Notes under the pieces: generated by a model | Told to the model about the DNA's origin: nothing | Seen by the model: only the letters and a program-made list of their open reading frames with translations | Database searches by the model: none | In this document: positions 36,701-49,006 of the stretch, in pieces | How the letters are laid out: each line of letters opens with the position of its first letter | Numbering within the stretch: the stretch's first letter is position 1 | Made by a program: the position numbers and the translations under genes | NCBI GenBank assembly: GCA_951640195.1 | Contig: OX621164.1 | Span: 3,391,098 to 3,455,097, forward strand | Direction of reading: 5' to 3' | Origin: Porpolomopsis calyptriformis | Taxonomy: Eukaryota; Basidiomycota; Agaricomycetes; Agaricales; Hygrophoraceae | DNA length: 64,000 nucleotides

Positions 36701-38846
36701 ATGTCTCCGTTGATAGGGCAGGGTGTACGAAGCAGCGAGGACGATTCCAAACCAAAATCGTGGAGTGCTCAACTAAAGTCGGCCGCCCTGACTGTGTTTC
36801 AGCACGCTAGGAGGCATACCGGAGTGGGGATTGTCTGCGCAGTGGCTTATTTTGACCCGTATGGTTTTTATTATGGGTGGCGTGAAAAATGAGCGAATAT
36901 TTTTGACAGGGGTAACTGGGGCGTGGACTTGCAAGCAGGCTCGCAATTCGGCTACTCCTTGCTTTTTATAATCTTGCTTGCCGGCATTTTTGGTGTATTC
37001 TTACAGGTCCGCTGATGCGAGGCATTGTCCAGCTGGAAACCTGACATCTCCTTTCAGGTTTTAGCCAGCCGACTGGGCTGCGTTACTGGCATGGGTAAGT
37101 CGATATCTGACTTGCCTCCCTATTTTGAATGTCAAGTCCAATTTGCAAAGACCTGGCGTCTCATTGCCGTCTCCTGCTATATGATCGGCCCAAGCACAAA
37201 CACGCGTATCGTTGGTTGGCGCTCTATCCTCTTTATGCCTTGTCCGAAATCGCCATTGTCAGCACTGATCTTGCTGAATTAATTGGCTCCGCCATTGCAC
37301 TTTGCATGCTCTTCCCCAGTCTTCCCTTATGGGCAGGTGTCCTCATCACCTCATGCGATGTGTTCGTCATTTTGGCATTTAAAGATCCATTAGGGGGGAA
37401 ACCTGCTAAGATGTTCGAGTTTCTGATCGCGGCATTGGTGAGGAGAAAAATATAATTCCCTTAATGACGCCATTCACGATGACCCGCAGGTTCTCGCAGT
37501 CTTGATATGTTTGACATTAGTAATATCAAAACTAGATATAAATTGGGGGGATGCTTTCGGTGGATTCATACCCACGAAGGGAATATTTGCCAAAGACGGC
37601 CTCTATACTTGTGAGAGCAAATGTGGCTGTCCTCCGCTCACTAATCAGAACGCCTTTCGCAAGCTGTCGGTATTTTAGGAGCAACTGTAATGGTAAGCAA
37701 AAATGTTTTCTTGGCTCAGAATCTGATTGCGATGTGTTGAACCTCAATAGCCTCACAGCCTCTTCCTCGGCTCAACGCTCGCTACGCAAGATAGAACTTT
37801 GTCATCGCGCAAGGAAATTACATCTTCTCAAGAAACTAAGCTTCCCTTAGAATCGCCAATTAGGAACGTCGTCCACCCTCGCGTGTTTCTGAACAAATTT
37901 CGCTCCTTCTATGTATCGGCCTTCCGCATAACCGCAGTTGACCGAGATGTTGCAGAACCAAGGAGTCACGCGGAACGAGAAAATCACACACTTGCGTTTG
38001 TACAAGCTCACCTCTCTCATGGGGTTGTCGACATGGTTCTCAGCCTTCTGTCCTTTGCTGTCTTGATCAATTCTTTGTACGGATGCAGTCAGAATATCGG
38101 GTCCAATTTGTCTCTCACTTTCCCTGCTCAGAATCTTGATCCTAGCGAGTGCAGTCTTCTACCAGGGATCCGAAACTCAGGCTCCAGCCTCTCTTTTTGA
38201 TGCACACCGCGTGATTCAAGAACGTGTAGGACATGGCATGCATTTTCCTTCAATTGGATTAATTTTCTTCCATAACATTCCTCTCTAGTTGCGGCCTTGT
38301 TGTTTGCATTATCTTTATTGTCTGCTGGTCAAAGTGCCTCTCTAATCGCCACCGTCGCCGGACAGGCTGTCTCAGAAGGCTTCCTCCGCTGGCGGGTATC
38401 AGTAAGTTCAATGCTCTACGCATTTCGACAAGCTGAATGTAGTCTCTGTCCAGCCCATTGTCCGACGCCTTTTCACCAGGATGCTGGGGCTTATCCCATC
38501 TATGATAGTTGCTGTTTCAGTGGGCCCGTCAGGGATCGACGCCCTGTTAGTGGCCTCTCAAGTCGTTCTATCAATCGTTCTCCCGTTTGTGACCTTCCCA
38601 TTGATATATCTCACGTCATCGAAACACATCATGAGCGTACGAAAAGTATCAAGCTCAGTCGAACCAGTTGGATTGGGGGGCCTGGCGATAGCTGATCGTT
38701 CCCTTATTCCTGACCGAGAGATACACCAAGAGATGGTGGACTTTAGCAGTGGAAAGATCATGGTTGGAATTGCGGCGGTCATATGGTTGGTCGTGCTGGC
38801 AGCCAATCTGTACGTTATTGTTATGTTAGCGAGGGGGTCGGGATAA
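36701..38846 (+). CDS. NRAMP-family divalent metal transporter (Smf-type)
   Basis: Proton-coupled Mn/Fe importer of the Slc11/NRAMP family, membrane protein with about 11 helices. Start ATG 36701, stop TAA 38844-38846, many short introns. The hallmark motif DPGN of helix 1 is assembled across an intron (AYFDP | GNWGVDLQAGSQFGYSLLF). Helix 6 carries the metal-binding MPHS motif (GATVMPHSLFLGS). Other helices: ALYPLYALSEIAIVSTDLAE, LVLAVLICLTLVISKL, LLFALSLLSAGQSASLIATV and a last one IMVGIAAVIWLVVLAANLYV. The long loop after MPHS contains a charged segment (DRDVAEPRSHAERENHT). All key metal residues I can place are present, so it is probably functional. Whether it serves plasma membrane, vacuole or endosome cannot be told. 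Confidence 0.88.
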
Positions 38847-38982
38847 GGACATACACAGGTAGACAGAGAAATACTGTATATACACTAGATGTGAATTGTT
38901 GATAGAGAGGTTGCCGTGGACTGTTAGACTAGAAAAACTTTTGGAGTGGATCGATAACTTGTCCCATCTATGAAAAAAATAA

Positions 38983-41900
38983 TTAGTCGCGAGAGGGAAG
39001 TGGAAGAAAAGGACATCCCTTTTTAACAACCTTTGGTAGTGTTCCCCGCTGAAATCCAACTCGCGTGTTCCATTCTATGCCGAGTGGTGTATCCATACTA
39101 CGTTCAAACTGCGCTTTACTAGTGAAAGGATATGGTAAGTCCTTTACCATGTATTTCGCAGCTTTCTTGTCTCGCTTTTCTGAAATGATAACGTGCGATT
39201 TGTTATAGTCCGCTCGGGACTTGGGATCAACTCCCGCGACCTTTTTTATTAAATGGGGCTTGGATGGTTGGCGCCGCGTTCCAACCCCACCCCACGAACC
39301 CTTGGTACCCGTAACAGAAATTAACCAAGATTGATTTGAAAACAGGATCAAGCTTACCCAACCAGGTAGCGTGGTATCTACCTCACGGGGAGCATCCTCC
39401 GTGATTTCGCGGCGTTTCGCGTCTTCGAATTTCTGGGAACGCGGATTCAAGGGCAGGATGTGGGACTGTTATATGAGTATTGATAGTTTGACTAACCTGG
39501 ACGACATTGTCACCGGCAAATGCAAGCGCAACAAGATCTCGCTGCTCAAAGGCCTTGAGACCTTTGGCCTTCCCTTTTCCCTTCATAATGAGAGCCTTCT
39601 CCTGCTCCTCAACTTCGCTATTGATATCCGAATCATCTCCCGATGCTTTCGGGGTATCTGTCGGATCTCCCTGTGTTTGAGGCTCTGTGGGTGGAGTAGA
39701 AGAGAGAGGATCGACATTCCCACTCAAAGTCATCACGTTGGACATTGAAATCTCCACCACAGCGTCCTCTCTGGCTTTATTTTTCACCTCTTCCCGCTTT
39801 GAAGCCTGTTTCTTAAGCTTATTTTTTGACTTCTGGTTTGTCGCGCTCTCCTTTTCGACCAATACCTCATTCTTCTTTCGGGGGACTTTGGGAGTGTCGT
39901 CATGAACAAGCCATGGGTTGGAGTCTTCCACTGTGGGTAGCGGTACCGGCCGTGTTGGAGATGGCTCGGGTCGTGTCACGGGGGGGATATCAGTGGATGT
40001 AAGTGTCACGCTAGATGTGTCGGAGGTTAAGGACCCCATTGAGCGAACTAGTTGCTGACTGGGCTAAAGGTTGAGAAAATTCCGTCAGGAAGCAGAAAGG
40101 ACAATCAGTCTCCTCTCGGATACTTACTACATGCCCTGGTCGATATGTCACTCGCCCACCCTTTCGCTCAATTGCGACTCCGTTTGATAAGGTATTCGCC
40201 TCCTCGCCGGCAGCTTCAATTTCACTTTCGATACATTGGTCGCCTCCCAATTCCGCAATGAAATCATCCGCCATACGATTGACCCGCTGTTGATCTCGCG
40301 CCATACCTTCCTTCATGAACTTCAGGCCAAAAAAGCTCATTCCATTGGTACCACTACCACCAGCATCCGCGTCGTTCTTGCCCAGTTTCGAAAGCTCCTC
40401 AAAAGCATCCGCCTTGATTCTTGACACGTTGCTCTCGTCTTCTTCGGCATTGCTATCATCTTCGTCGTCATTCCCGCTCCCGTCTTCTTTATCCCCGCGA
40501 ATTTTTTCCCTCAACAACTCTCCCCTCTCTAACATCACCGAGATATCCCGCCGCTCATCAGCATCCAACTCATTCCTCCCCATCATCGCTTTCGCCCACT
40601 TTCCTGTATGTTTATGCCGCAAGGTAGCCCTCTCCTTCGCCCTCTCCATCTCCCTCTTCATCCTCGCTGCTTCGTCATCCTCATCAACTTCTCCGTCTAC
40701 CTTCGCACTCAACTTCGCCCGCTCTTGTTTCTTGAGACGCCTGTATGTTTTACTCTTAATCTTCGCGATGCGCTTTGCCTTCACCTCCGAACGGAATAGC
40801 AGCTCGCGCATCCTCCGCAACTCTGCACGTCGGTTGGCAATCTCTTCGGGAGACAGGTGGTTCATCTTGAGCTCCTCAGTTTTCTCGATGTCCTCCTCTC
40901 GGATCTTGGCTGACTTGAGCAACTTGTCGACGGAACTTTCCATTTCAGTGGTAGGCTGGGACATTTTGCCGAAAAAAAAGGGTCATCCGTCTGAGATAAT
41001 AATAGATCAGTATAGACCTTACCTTGAACTTTGCCGCCAATTCCAAATTTGATACACGTCCCGGAGGTTTCGCTTGAAGCGGGAAACTGAGATGTTCAGC
41101 CTTAAAAGATTGTAATGAGCTGCAGTCTCTTATGCAGGCTTCCTATCTACATACCTCCCTGATGCGTTTCATTGTTGAAGACCATTTATCAACCTCTCCC
41201 TTCGTTTGTTCGTACGCAGCTTCTCGATCGAGCCGCTCATGTGTTCGCTGAGGTAGGGGCGCCGGAAGTGTTTTCACCGAGGAAGATGCAAGGACTTTGG
41301 TCGACTTCTTCAGCGAGAGAAGGTTCGACGATTGTGACGCTAGGGGCGCGAGTAAATCATTCAGATCCAACTTGGGCCCTACCTCATGTTAGCCTCATTA
41401 ATGCTGTATCTCCCTTTCGGAAGAGAAAGAAATCGACGTTACCAGAGGACCGAGTACGGAATTCGTTTTCCATACCGGCTTCGGTACGCTCTGCGATAAC
41501 CCTCCGTTTCCGAGGACGGTTGTCTTGGTCAACCTGAGTGGTACCGGTCGCACTGGTATCGTCGGCAGATTTGCGCTTCTTACTATGATCGAGGGCGGAG
41601 ATGAGATTAGCAAGCTCGTCGAGTGCTCCAGGAGCCTCGGACGTGTCTGACGCATTGAAATCCAAATCTTCATCCCCATCCGATTCGGCGCTGTCTTCGT
41701 CTTCATCAAGATTATCTCCGCTCTCTTCCTCGCCACCACTCTTTTTTTCCGAATCCTCCTGCCTTTGAGTGTTCCGTGCGTCATCTTCCCCGCTCTCTCC
41801 GGAGTCACTTTCAACATCAGCCTCACCCTTACCATCCAGAACGTCCAAAACATCAATAAATTCATCATCAGCACCACCCTCTCTCATGTCTTCCTCCACC

Positions 41901-42468
41901 TCGGAATCTTCATCTTCACGAACATTGCCATTGTATGAGCTATCATCTTCGTTGAGGTCAACGTCGGCGAAACGAACTCTTCCGGGAGTCTTTTGTTTTG
42001 TTTTCGTCCTGGCCTTTTTACTGCTTGCCTAGATGTACGAGAAATATACAGAAGACATGTTAAACAGTGTAATCAACAAGAAAAAGGTCTAAGACGCACC
42101 TTTGCAGAGGTAAAACTAAACCCAGCAAATCTATCCTCATCACTCTCCTCAAATGCTTCGTCGCTATCAAGCTCTTCATCATCCTCGCTATCGAGTTTTT
42201 CATCCTGGTCTACCAACCGAGCTTTCAGCTCTCCCTCCTCGCCCTCGCTATCATTTCCATCACGCCCAAATCCTGCCGCCTCGTCCCTACTCAACTCAAG
42301 GCCAACACTCGGCCTTCCCACCTTCCCTGGCTGGTATTCATATACATCCGAAATGTTTGTTAGTTTTTCCGTTTTGCGCAAATGTCGTCTTGCGTAGCCA
42401 GCAGCGTTTGCCTTACTAGACGAAGGCCGCAGTTTGTTATTAGGCGCCATGCCCCTCGTCCTGGCCAT
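38983..42468 (-). CDS. UTP14: UTP14, U3 snoRNP / small-subunit processome protein
   Basis: Nucleolar protein required for 18S rRNA maturation; activates the helicase Dhr1 in yeast. Start ATG 42466-42468 (a second Met follows six residues later), stop at 38983-38985, several introns. Long acidic, low-complexity N-terminal region with many Asp/Glu/Ser runs, then the conserved core KIKSKTYRRLKKQERAKLSA and RATLRHKHTGKWAKAMMGR, FMKEGMARDQQRVNRMADDF, and the C-terminal GWGSWGGVG motif (assembled across an intron at about 39290-39360). ISEKRDKKAAKYMVKDLPYP and PLGIEWNTRVGFQRGTLPKV follow near the end. This order is diagnostic of Utp14. No lesion seen. Confidence 0.92.
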
Positions 42469-42848
42469 GCCTGATTGTATGCCGTTTTTCGTGTCGACTT
42501 GATCGTTGCGCGGTTAAATTTTTCCCGCGCGTGTCATTTTTGGAAAACTCATACCGAATTTAGCTACAGACTCCCTCATGAAAAATATTTTATTCAGAAC
42601 GGTCTACAAATGGGTCAAGTGCATGGTCAATCGATGTTGGACCAATTTATAGTAACGGCCTGCAACAAGGTTGCGACGGTCACTAAAATCTCGTTGGACA
42701 CCCCGAGTGCCCAAGACACCAATCAATAACCGTCGACTTGCATCGTAAACGGAAAATGACAGTTTTTAGGAATCGAGGAAGATGAGATGGGGAAAGAAAC
42801 CCCTGACTCTCCCACCATTTATTCCAGATTATTATCTGCCATTTCGTT

Positions 42849-44369
42849 TCACGTCTCTCCGTCAACTGACCAGATTGGCAAGATGCTGTTAGACAGAGAA
42901 GATGCTGCTGCCTCCTCTGTGTCGTGAGGGGACGGCAGACCAGTTTCCTTGAACGACATCTCCGGCGGCCACTGGTAGGTCGCTGAAATGCATCCGAGAT
43001 GTACTAGGAACATAGCTGAATCGAAGTAGCTCAGATCGTTAGCAACATCAGCTGGCCAGTCGTCAGGCTCCAATGATCCACCAAGAAACATGGTTTTCGT
43101 CAGCGCTTCGCGAATGAAGTTGTGCCAGTCTACAACACCTTTGTTAGAATAGTTTGCTTCCTGAGAGATTCGAACTTGCCATATCCCAGGTGGTCATCTT
43201 GATATGGCTCCTTCCCTGCAATTTTGACCCTGTCAAAATAGATATTCCTGGACTTCTTGGTATGGTCGCAGAAATTAATAGTCCTTAATGCCCATTCATG
43301 CAAGACTTGAGATCTCCACGACTGCGATCGGACAACTCCCTGTCGAGTTTTAATAAATATTTCTCTCTCAAAGGCATCCCGAAGGAGGCTGAGATAGTTG
43401 GCGGTTTGTGCCGCCCTGAAACTATTTGCAGCAGCTGTGATTCGATAATGGACATCGAGGAAGGCTAAGACAGGCGCGTACGCAATGGGGAGAACACACC
43501 GTCCCAATTCATCCCCATAGCGTATTGCCAACAGAGTGAATTCACCACTATTTTGGTCTGGAATCGTAAAACGCCAAAATGGCTTTCGAATTTGTAGAAA
43601 AGGTCCGGTACTGCACCAAAGGTCGATGTCTTCAAAGACAGAATTGTCTGGTCGATGGATCCTCCGATCACTCGCACGGCTTGAATCGTTTTCAAAAAAG
43701 TAGCAAGGAATCCAAGCTTGGGGTAAGATAGGTAACCAAAGAGGTCGATCCGAGAGATATGGCCAGAGTCCCCGGACACGCATCTCGTGGATAAGAAAGG
43801 CGCCATGGAACGGCAAGTATGAGTCGCGCGCACGAAGCAATACAGCGCGACCATGGAAACCTTCCATTCCTGGTACTCTGGAATGGTTGATCAAGACAAA
43901 ACGTTCGTTCTATAAAACTGGGGTGAGATGAAATAAGTGAAGTACTTGCAAACGGGCGTAAACGTACATCAGGCATCCATCGGATATAAAACTCGTATGC
44001 CTCAAATCGAGAACGATGGTTTCTACATAACGAAATCCCGTTCCGTGGTTCGTCTTTGGCAGACTTTGCGGGATAAGGGATGAAACCTTTCGTACGCAAT
44101 TCTGCCCACTAATTATCTTTCTATAAGTTGTCATCTAAATAATAGGAATAAAAGCGCACAGTTTGTTCTTCGATTTCCGGAACGATGCGGGCGTACTCAA
44201 GAACGGAACCACCCTCCCCACAAATAATACATTGCCCACCATCTCGGCTATCGATCGTCTTATGGAACGGTTCGATAGGATGGATTGCAGAAATGGCCTC
44301 AACGTCATAGGTAAAGGGATTTCCCTCACATAGGTTGTAAGCGGTAGGCGTCCAGGATTCAGCAAGCAT
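42849..44369 (-). CDS. HNH-type accessory protein, first catalytic His apparently missing
   Basis: Start ATG 44367-44369, stop at 42849-42851, about four short introns. An HNH-like module reads SRDGGQCIICGEGG...EYARIVP...ARNGISLC-like (here PRNGISLCRNHRSRFEAYEF), followed by FVLINHSRVPGMEGFHGRAV and PFHGAFLIHEMRVRGLWPY. This layout is that of a family of mushroom proteins annotated as HNH nuclease domain proteins. In the position where HNH proteins usually carry the first His (…A-H-I-V-P) the gene has Arg (YARIVP), so cleavage activity is doubtful. The C-terminal half (EIFIKTRQGVV, DDWPADVANDLSYFDSAMFL) is of unknown fold. The gene is intact. A perfect 18-bp hairpin lies 196 bp upstream of its start. 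Confidence 0.65.
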
Positions 44370-44564
44370 GGCTTTGGGAAAAAGAGATGTATTGCCGAGA
44401 TTGGCACGCCATAGATTTCGAACAGCTATCTTATAGGCAAGCTCTAGAAGAAAGAAAGATTTTTCATTCAGTTTTCAAAGAACATGATTACAATGACTTA
44501 CCCGCGATCAGATCTTTTCAGAGCGCATTGCTGTATTCAACACGGTACTCCTATCATCCAATTT

Positions 44565-44605
44565 CAATTCCCTTTCAGTAACACCGAGTTACTGAAAGGG
44601 AATTG
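44565..44605. repeat. Perfect 18-bp stem, 5-nt loop hairpin
   Basis: caattccctttcagtaac (44565-44582), loop accga, and its exact complement gttactgaaagggaattg (44588-44605). It lies upstream of the HNH-type gene. No family assignment; it could be a tiny fold-back relic or a regulatory structure. Confidence 0.9.
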
Positions 44606-44794
44606 CTGTTGAGACAGAGTATATCGGTACCGACACAGCATCTCGCCCAATCCCAGGGCCGTCCAATCAATACTTAGAATACGTGTATGAGATATTCACT
44701 TCAGAATAAAATGGAACTGCGATGAGTGAATTCGGCAGAAGGTAGGAAGTTCAGATGGGGTGAGCACTCGAAACGGAGAGCCGCCAGAGCCAGG

Positions 44795-44812
44795 GTACGT
44801 ACGTACGTACAA
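44795..44812. repeat. (GTAC)n microsatellite
   Basis: About four GTAC units, within 44370-45152 where no gene can be supported. Confidence 0.75.
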
Positions 44813-45152
44813 GAGTATACCCCGAGGTGGAAAGGATTTCACAAGGCAGCTGAACGAATGCATTGTGATAGTCGGATGGTGGGTTGAATTCGGTGGAAAG
44901 GATGAAGCGGAAGGCTGCTTCATTCCACTGGTGTTCCATCGCTGTAGAATACCTGGAAGGAGTACGTTGAGCTGCAAACAAAATACGAATCCCGTCTAAG
45001 ACTGGAGTACCTGCAATGACTGCCAGTCAAGCAATCCTTGTCTTCATCGAGCCACGAACACTGTAGCTTTGTCAAATAATGTGAGTGGGTAGCAGCACGA
45101 GTTCGAGGCCTGACATGGTTCGGTTGCAGTCACATGCAGTAAATGATCAGAA

Positions 45153-45352
45153 NNNNNNNNNNNNNNNNNNNNNNNNNNNNNNNNNNNNNNNNNNNNNNNN
45201 NNNNNNNNNNNNNNNNNNNNNNNNNNNNNNNNNNNNNNNNNNNNNNNNNNNNNNNNNNNNNNNNNNNNNNNNNNNNNNNNNNNNNNNNNNNNNNNNNNNN
45301 NNNNNNNNNNNNNNNNNNNNNNNNNNNNNNNNNNNNNNNNNNNNNNNNNNNN
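45153..45352. other. Assembly gap, exactly 200 N
   Basis: A round 200-base run of N, probably a placeholder of unknown true size. It removes the 5' part of the aminopeptidase gene. Confidence 0.99.
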
Positions 45353-47475
45353 AGGATGTCGCCATCGATGCATCGGTGGATCCCCATGCATCCGGTATGA
45401 TCTTCTCTTGTCGTTTGTATCTCTTTCTTACATCCCGATAGCTGTTGCCGCTCTTCTTGCGCACTACAAATTTACTCTAAAGACATCACCTCCATCTGCT
45501 TTCAACCCAAACTTGAAGGAGCCTTTTCCTAACAGTCTGAATTTCAAACCCTTGACAGGATCCAAGGAATGGGACGATGGCGTTGTTTATGCGAAAGCTC
45601 AAAACCTCGCGCGAACGGTGAGTTTACTTTCGTCTCCATCTAATCATTCAGCTAACTCGCAACAAAGCTTGCTGAATTACCTGCCAATATGATGACGCCC
45701 ACAGTAAGTCAATGGTGTTTTGTCCATCCTCTTTCTAATACCCAACAATCGGATTGGCTCGGATGTGCTAAACTATGTGATCTCAGGCCTTTTGTGAACG
45801 TGTAAAGTCTGAATTTGTTGGGATCCCTAATGTGGAGATCATAGTCCGCGATGAAGGTGAGTATCCATCGTCTGTTTTTAACTATTACTGACCCTCTAGA
45901 TGGTTAGCTTGGGCTGCTGAGAAAGGAATGGTGTGTTTCCTTTTGTTTCTTCCCTCACACAAGAGTTCACTGCTGAATTTTATTATTTTGTAAACCTCCA
46001 GCGTACATTCCTTTCTGTTGCCAAAGGAACCTCAGAGCCAGCCAAGTTTCTAGAAATGTAAATGTTCTCATTCATCTTCGGGCTTATCAATTCTCTTACC
46101 TCACTTTCAAGACACTACAACGGGGCTGATAAAGGTGCACAACCCCTAGCATTTGTCGGCAAGGGCATCACGTTCGATTCGGGAGGGATCAGCTTGAAAC
46201 CGTCAGCAGTCCGTAGTCGATACTGTTCATGGTATTTTGTCACTACAGCTAATTACGGGTTGATTTCAGAACATGAAACTGATGCGTGGGGATATGGGTA
46301 AAAGTCCTTTCGTTTACAGGTCCCAACCAAGCCTAATCCACGTTTATAGGGGGGGCTGCCGCTGTCGTCTCTTCAACACTCGCCATCGCACAGCTAAAAG
46401 TACCGTGCGTTTTCCATACCCCCTTTCGTGCTTACCAACTTACCAATTTCAACCAACAGCATTAATCTCATTACGATTACTCCGCTTACCGAGAACCTAC
46501 CGGGGCCAAGCGCAAGCAAGCCTGGAGATATGTAAGCCTTTTCCAATGGACCATCTATTTACCTACCTGATCTTCGTAGTGTCTACGCAATGAATGGAAA
46601 ATCCGTCGAAATCGATAATACGGACGCTGAAGGCCGTCTGGTGCTTTCTGGTTTGTTATATCTTTGTATGCACTCCAACAAGACTGAGACTTGGCATGGC
46701 CAGATGCTCTATATTACGCATCGAGTATTTATAAACCTCATACTCTGATTGATGTTGCCACCCTGACTGGGAAAGTGACTTTCGCATTACTCCCGTCTTA
46801 ATCCGCTAACAGATACCACAGTGCGATTGGGGTCGCGTTAGGTGAAGTGTACTCTGGCGTGTTCTCTGTATGCAAAGTTCTCCATTCTCGTTGTTTTCAT
46901 CGGATCTCACATTATCATTTCATTTGAGTCCTCTGAAACACTCTGGGAGCAGCTCCGGGCTGCTGGTGAGACCGAGCACGACCGTTTCTGGCGTATGCCT
47001 CTCGAAGAGGATTATGGCCCGCAAATCCACTCATCCAACGCGGATTTGTGTAACGTAAGTCCTTTCATGCCTTCAATCCATCCTTGACAACTACTTTCGA
47101 TATAATAAAACCGACGGCCGATTCTAGACTGGTGGGAAGCCTGCCGGAAGCTGCACCGCAGCGCTGTTTTTGAAGGCGTTTGTTGAGGGTATTGATGCAG
47201 GTGATGGGCAGGAGCCGTCGTTGAGGTGGGCTCATATTGACATTGCAGGGACGATGGAGGTTCGTCGGTTTGGTCTTAATATGGGACCGTCCATTTTCTA
47301 AACAATTTGGGTCTCTCAGGCTACGAGGGCGACGCCGTACCAGGAGAAAGGTATGACTGGCCGTCCTACCCGGTGAGTTTGAAGAGCATATATTGTTTGA
47401 TGCACTGGATCACTTATATCTACATGTTGTAGAGCACTTATTGAGTTTGTGCGTCGACTTGCGGATGAATTGTAA
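45353..47475 (+). CDS. Leucyl aminopeptidase, peptidase family M17 (5' partial)
   Basis: Cytosolic-type two-metal aminopeptidase that removes N-terminal residues. The first visible exon after the gap ([13 protein letters not shown]) is followed by about a dozen short introns; stop TAA 47473-47475. Diagnostic pieces: [18 protein letters not shown] (metal and active-site Lys/Asp), MRGDMGGAAAV, and the M17 signature [14 protein letters not shown]. Later come [20 protein letters not shown]-like ([15 protein letters not shown]) and the end [13 protein letters not shown]. The N-terminal macro-like domain is largely absent; it should lie in the gap, and 44400-45152 upstream does not show it. No lesion seen. 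Convergent with the next gene. Confidence 0.9.
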
Positions 47476-47618
47476 GACAGAGTCGGTAGAGATATGAAGC
47501 TGGAATGATATTTGAAGTTTCGTTGACTGTCCTCGCCCAGAACACACACATTACCACTTCACAAATTAACAAAGTCTCACGGACACCCACAATACGAGAT
47601 ATAATGACAGACAAAAAA

Positions 47619-48945
47619 TTAAAAGAAAGAGCCGACTCTCTCCTCAACTTTGTTGTCATTCCAATTACTCATAATGAGTGGAGATTCGTACATTGTCGGT
47701 ACTGCCCCTGTACTGAGAGAGAATAAGGAATGATAGATGGGAACAAATGAATGGAAGCTATACCTCTTATTTAGTGCAAGAATAGCTTTCTCGACGCTCG
47801 CATTAGCAGAGCAGAGATCACCAGCCTCACGAAGATCATCAGCCTTCCTAAATGTTGCTAATGCGTCGTTAGCATATTTCAATGCTTCGTCGCATCCATC
47901 GAAACTTGGTTTCTTGGAGCCTTGCTTCTCCCCATTTTCTTCGGATCGTTTATGATATGCCGTCAAGCCTGAGATATATGCGCTGAGTATCACATCAAAG
48001 ATCGTCTCGCATACACAGCGGAAGTGGATGATGCAAGGAAGAGTGCTCTTCGCTTCAAAATCGGGTACTCGCATGCCGCGTTTGAGGTGGTTTGGATCTC
48101 CAGGAAAGCAACCTCGGAGAAAAGTCGGATTTGGTGTCCTTTCAAACTTGAAGAATTCAAAGGATAACCCATCACAAAGGATACAGTAAATGGGTAGAGA
48201 AAACCCATGTTTGCTGTTATTGAGGTCGCAACCTTTAGGAAGAGGTTGGTAGTAGAACGTGTAATCCCAAAGCGTATAGAGCTTACCATCGCACTCCGCT
48301 ATAACCTGAGCAATTGCATCCAAGCGTTCCTCGTCATTCCCTATGTTAAGTTTCATCTCAATGCAGAGGATGGCGATGGCGCCAAATGTTTGGAAGAAGT
48401 ACTCTACGCGACCCCTGGTGCCGATGCGACCTTCGACAATCGTTTCTGGCTGATTCCTCAGCATAAACATGAACTGCTTCACGAGATGGTTAAAAACCTG
48501 CGGGGCATTGTGGTGAAATTTCAGATTACGAGAGAACCAGAGCAACTCGCCGGAGAGAAAAATCTAGATCTCGCCTCTGCTGTCTTATGCTCGGAAAGGG
48601 GACCATACTGCATTAACATGAGATCCATGTCCATCACAATGGACCTATAAACGCTTGTGGGGAGACGAGAGCAGTGGAGCTCAAACGTCTTAATGTCCTT
48701 CAACTCATTCCAAGGTTTGAGACCAACATGGTGAGCAACTTGGTCATATGTGACTTTTGAGAAGCATTTTGAATAAATATCAAACCAGGTACCCGAGGAA
48801 GCAGAGGCGGACCAGGAAAAGTATCTTGCAATGTGATGCCAAACTTTGTTGCAAGATAGCGTATAGCAGATTCAGCAGATTCATAGGTCTGGATTTCTGA
48901 GAGAGCATTGGTCGCCTGGTTGCGCCGTATTCTCTTGGATGTCAT
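47619..48945 (-). CDS. Accessory protein with PD-(D/E)XK nuclease-like motif
   Basis: Start ATG 48943-48945 (MTSKRIRRNQATNALSEIQ), stop at 47619-47621, about four introns. The central block RGRVEYFFQTFGAIAILCIE followed by MKLNIGNDEERLDAIAQVIA shows an acidic residue, a beta-strand and an E-x-K (IEMK), as in PD-(D/E)XK nuclease folds. It continues with PIYCILCDGLSFEFFKF. Similar proteins recur in mushroom genomes as hypothetical proteins. A C-terminal helical part (GCDEALKYANDALATFRKAD) follows. The usual first Asp is Glu here (RVEYF). The nuclease fold is inference from pattern only. A LINE relic starts about 60 bp upstream of the start codon. Confidence 0.6.
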
Positions 48946-49006
48946 GACTATTAGAGGGAAATGCCAAGGTTTGAAACTTGGACACGTACTCCCATGTGCA
49001 GCCCTC

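Noticed and set aside
44565..44605. Rho-independent-type terminator
   Set aside because: The host is eukaryotic and no T-tract follows; kept only as a hairpin.
45044..45464. Open frames across the N-run
   Set aside because: They exist only because Ns contain no stops.
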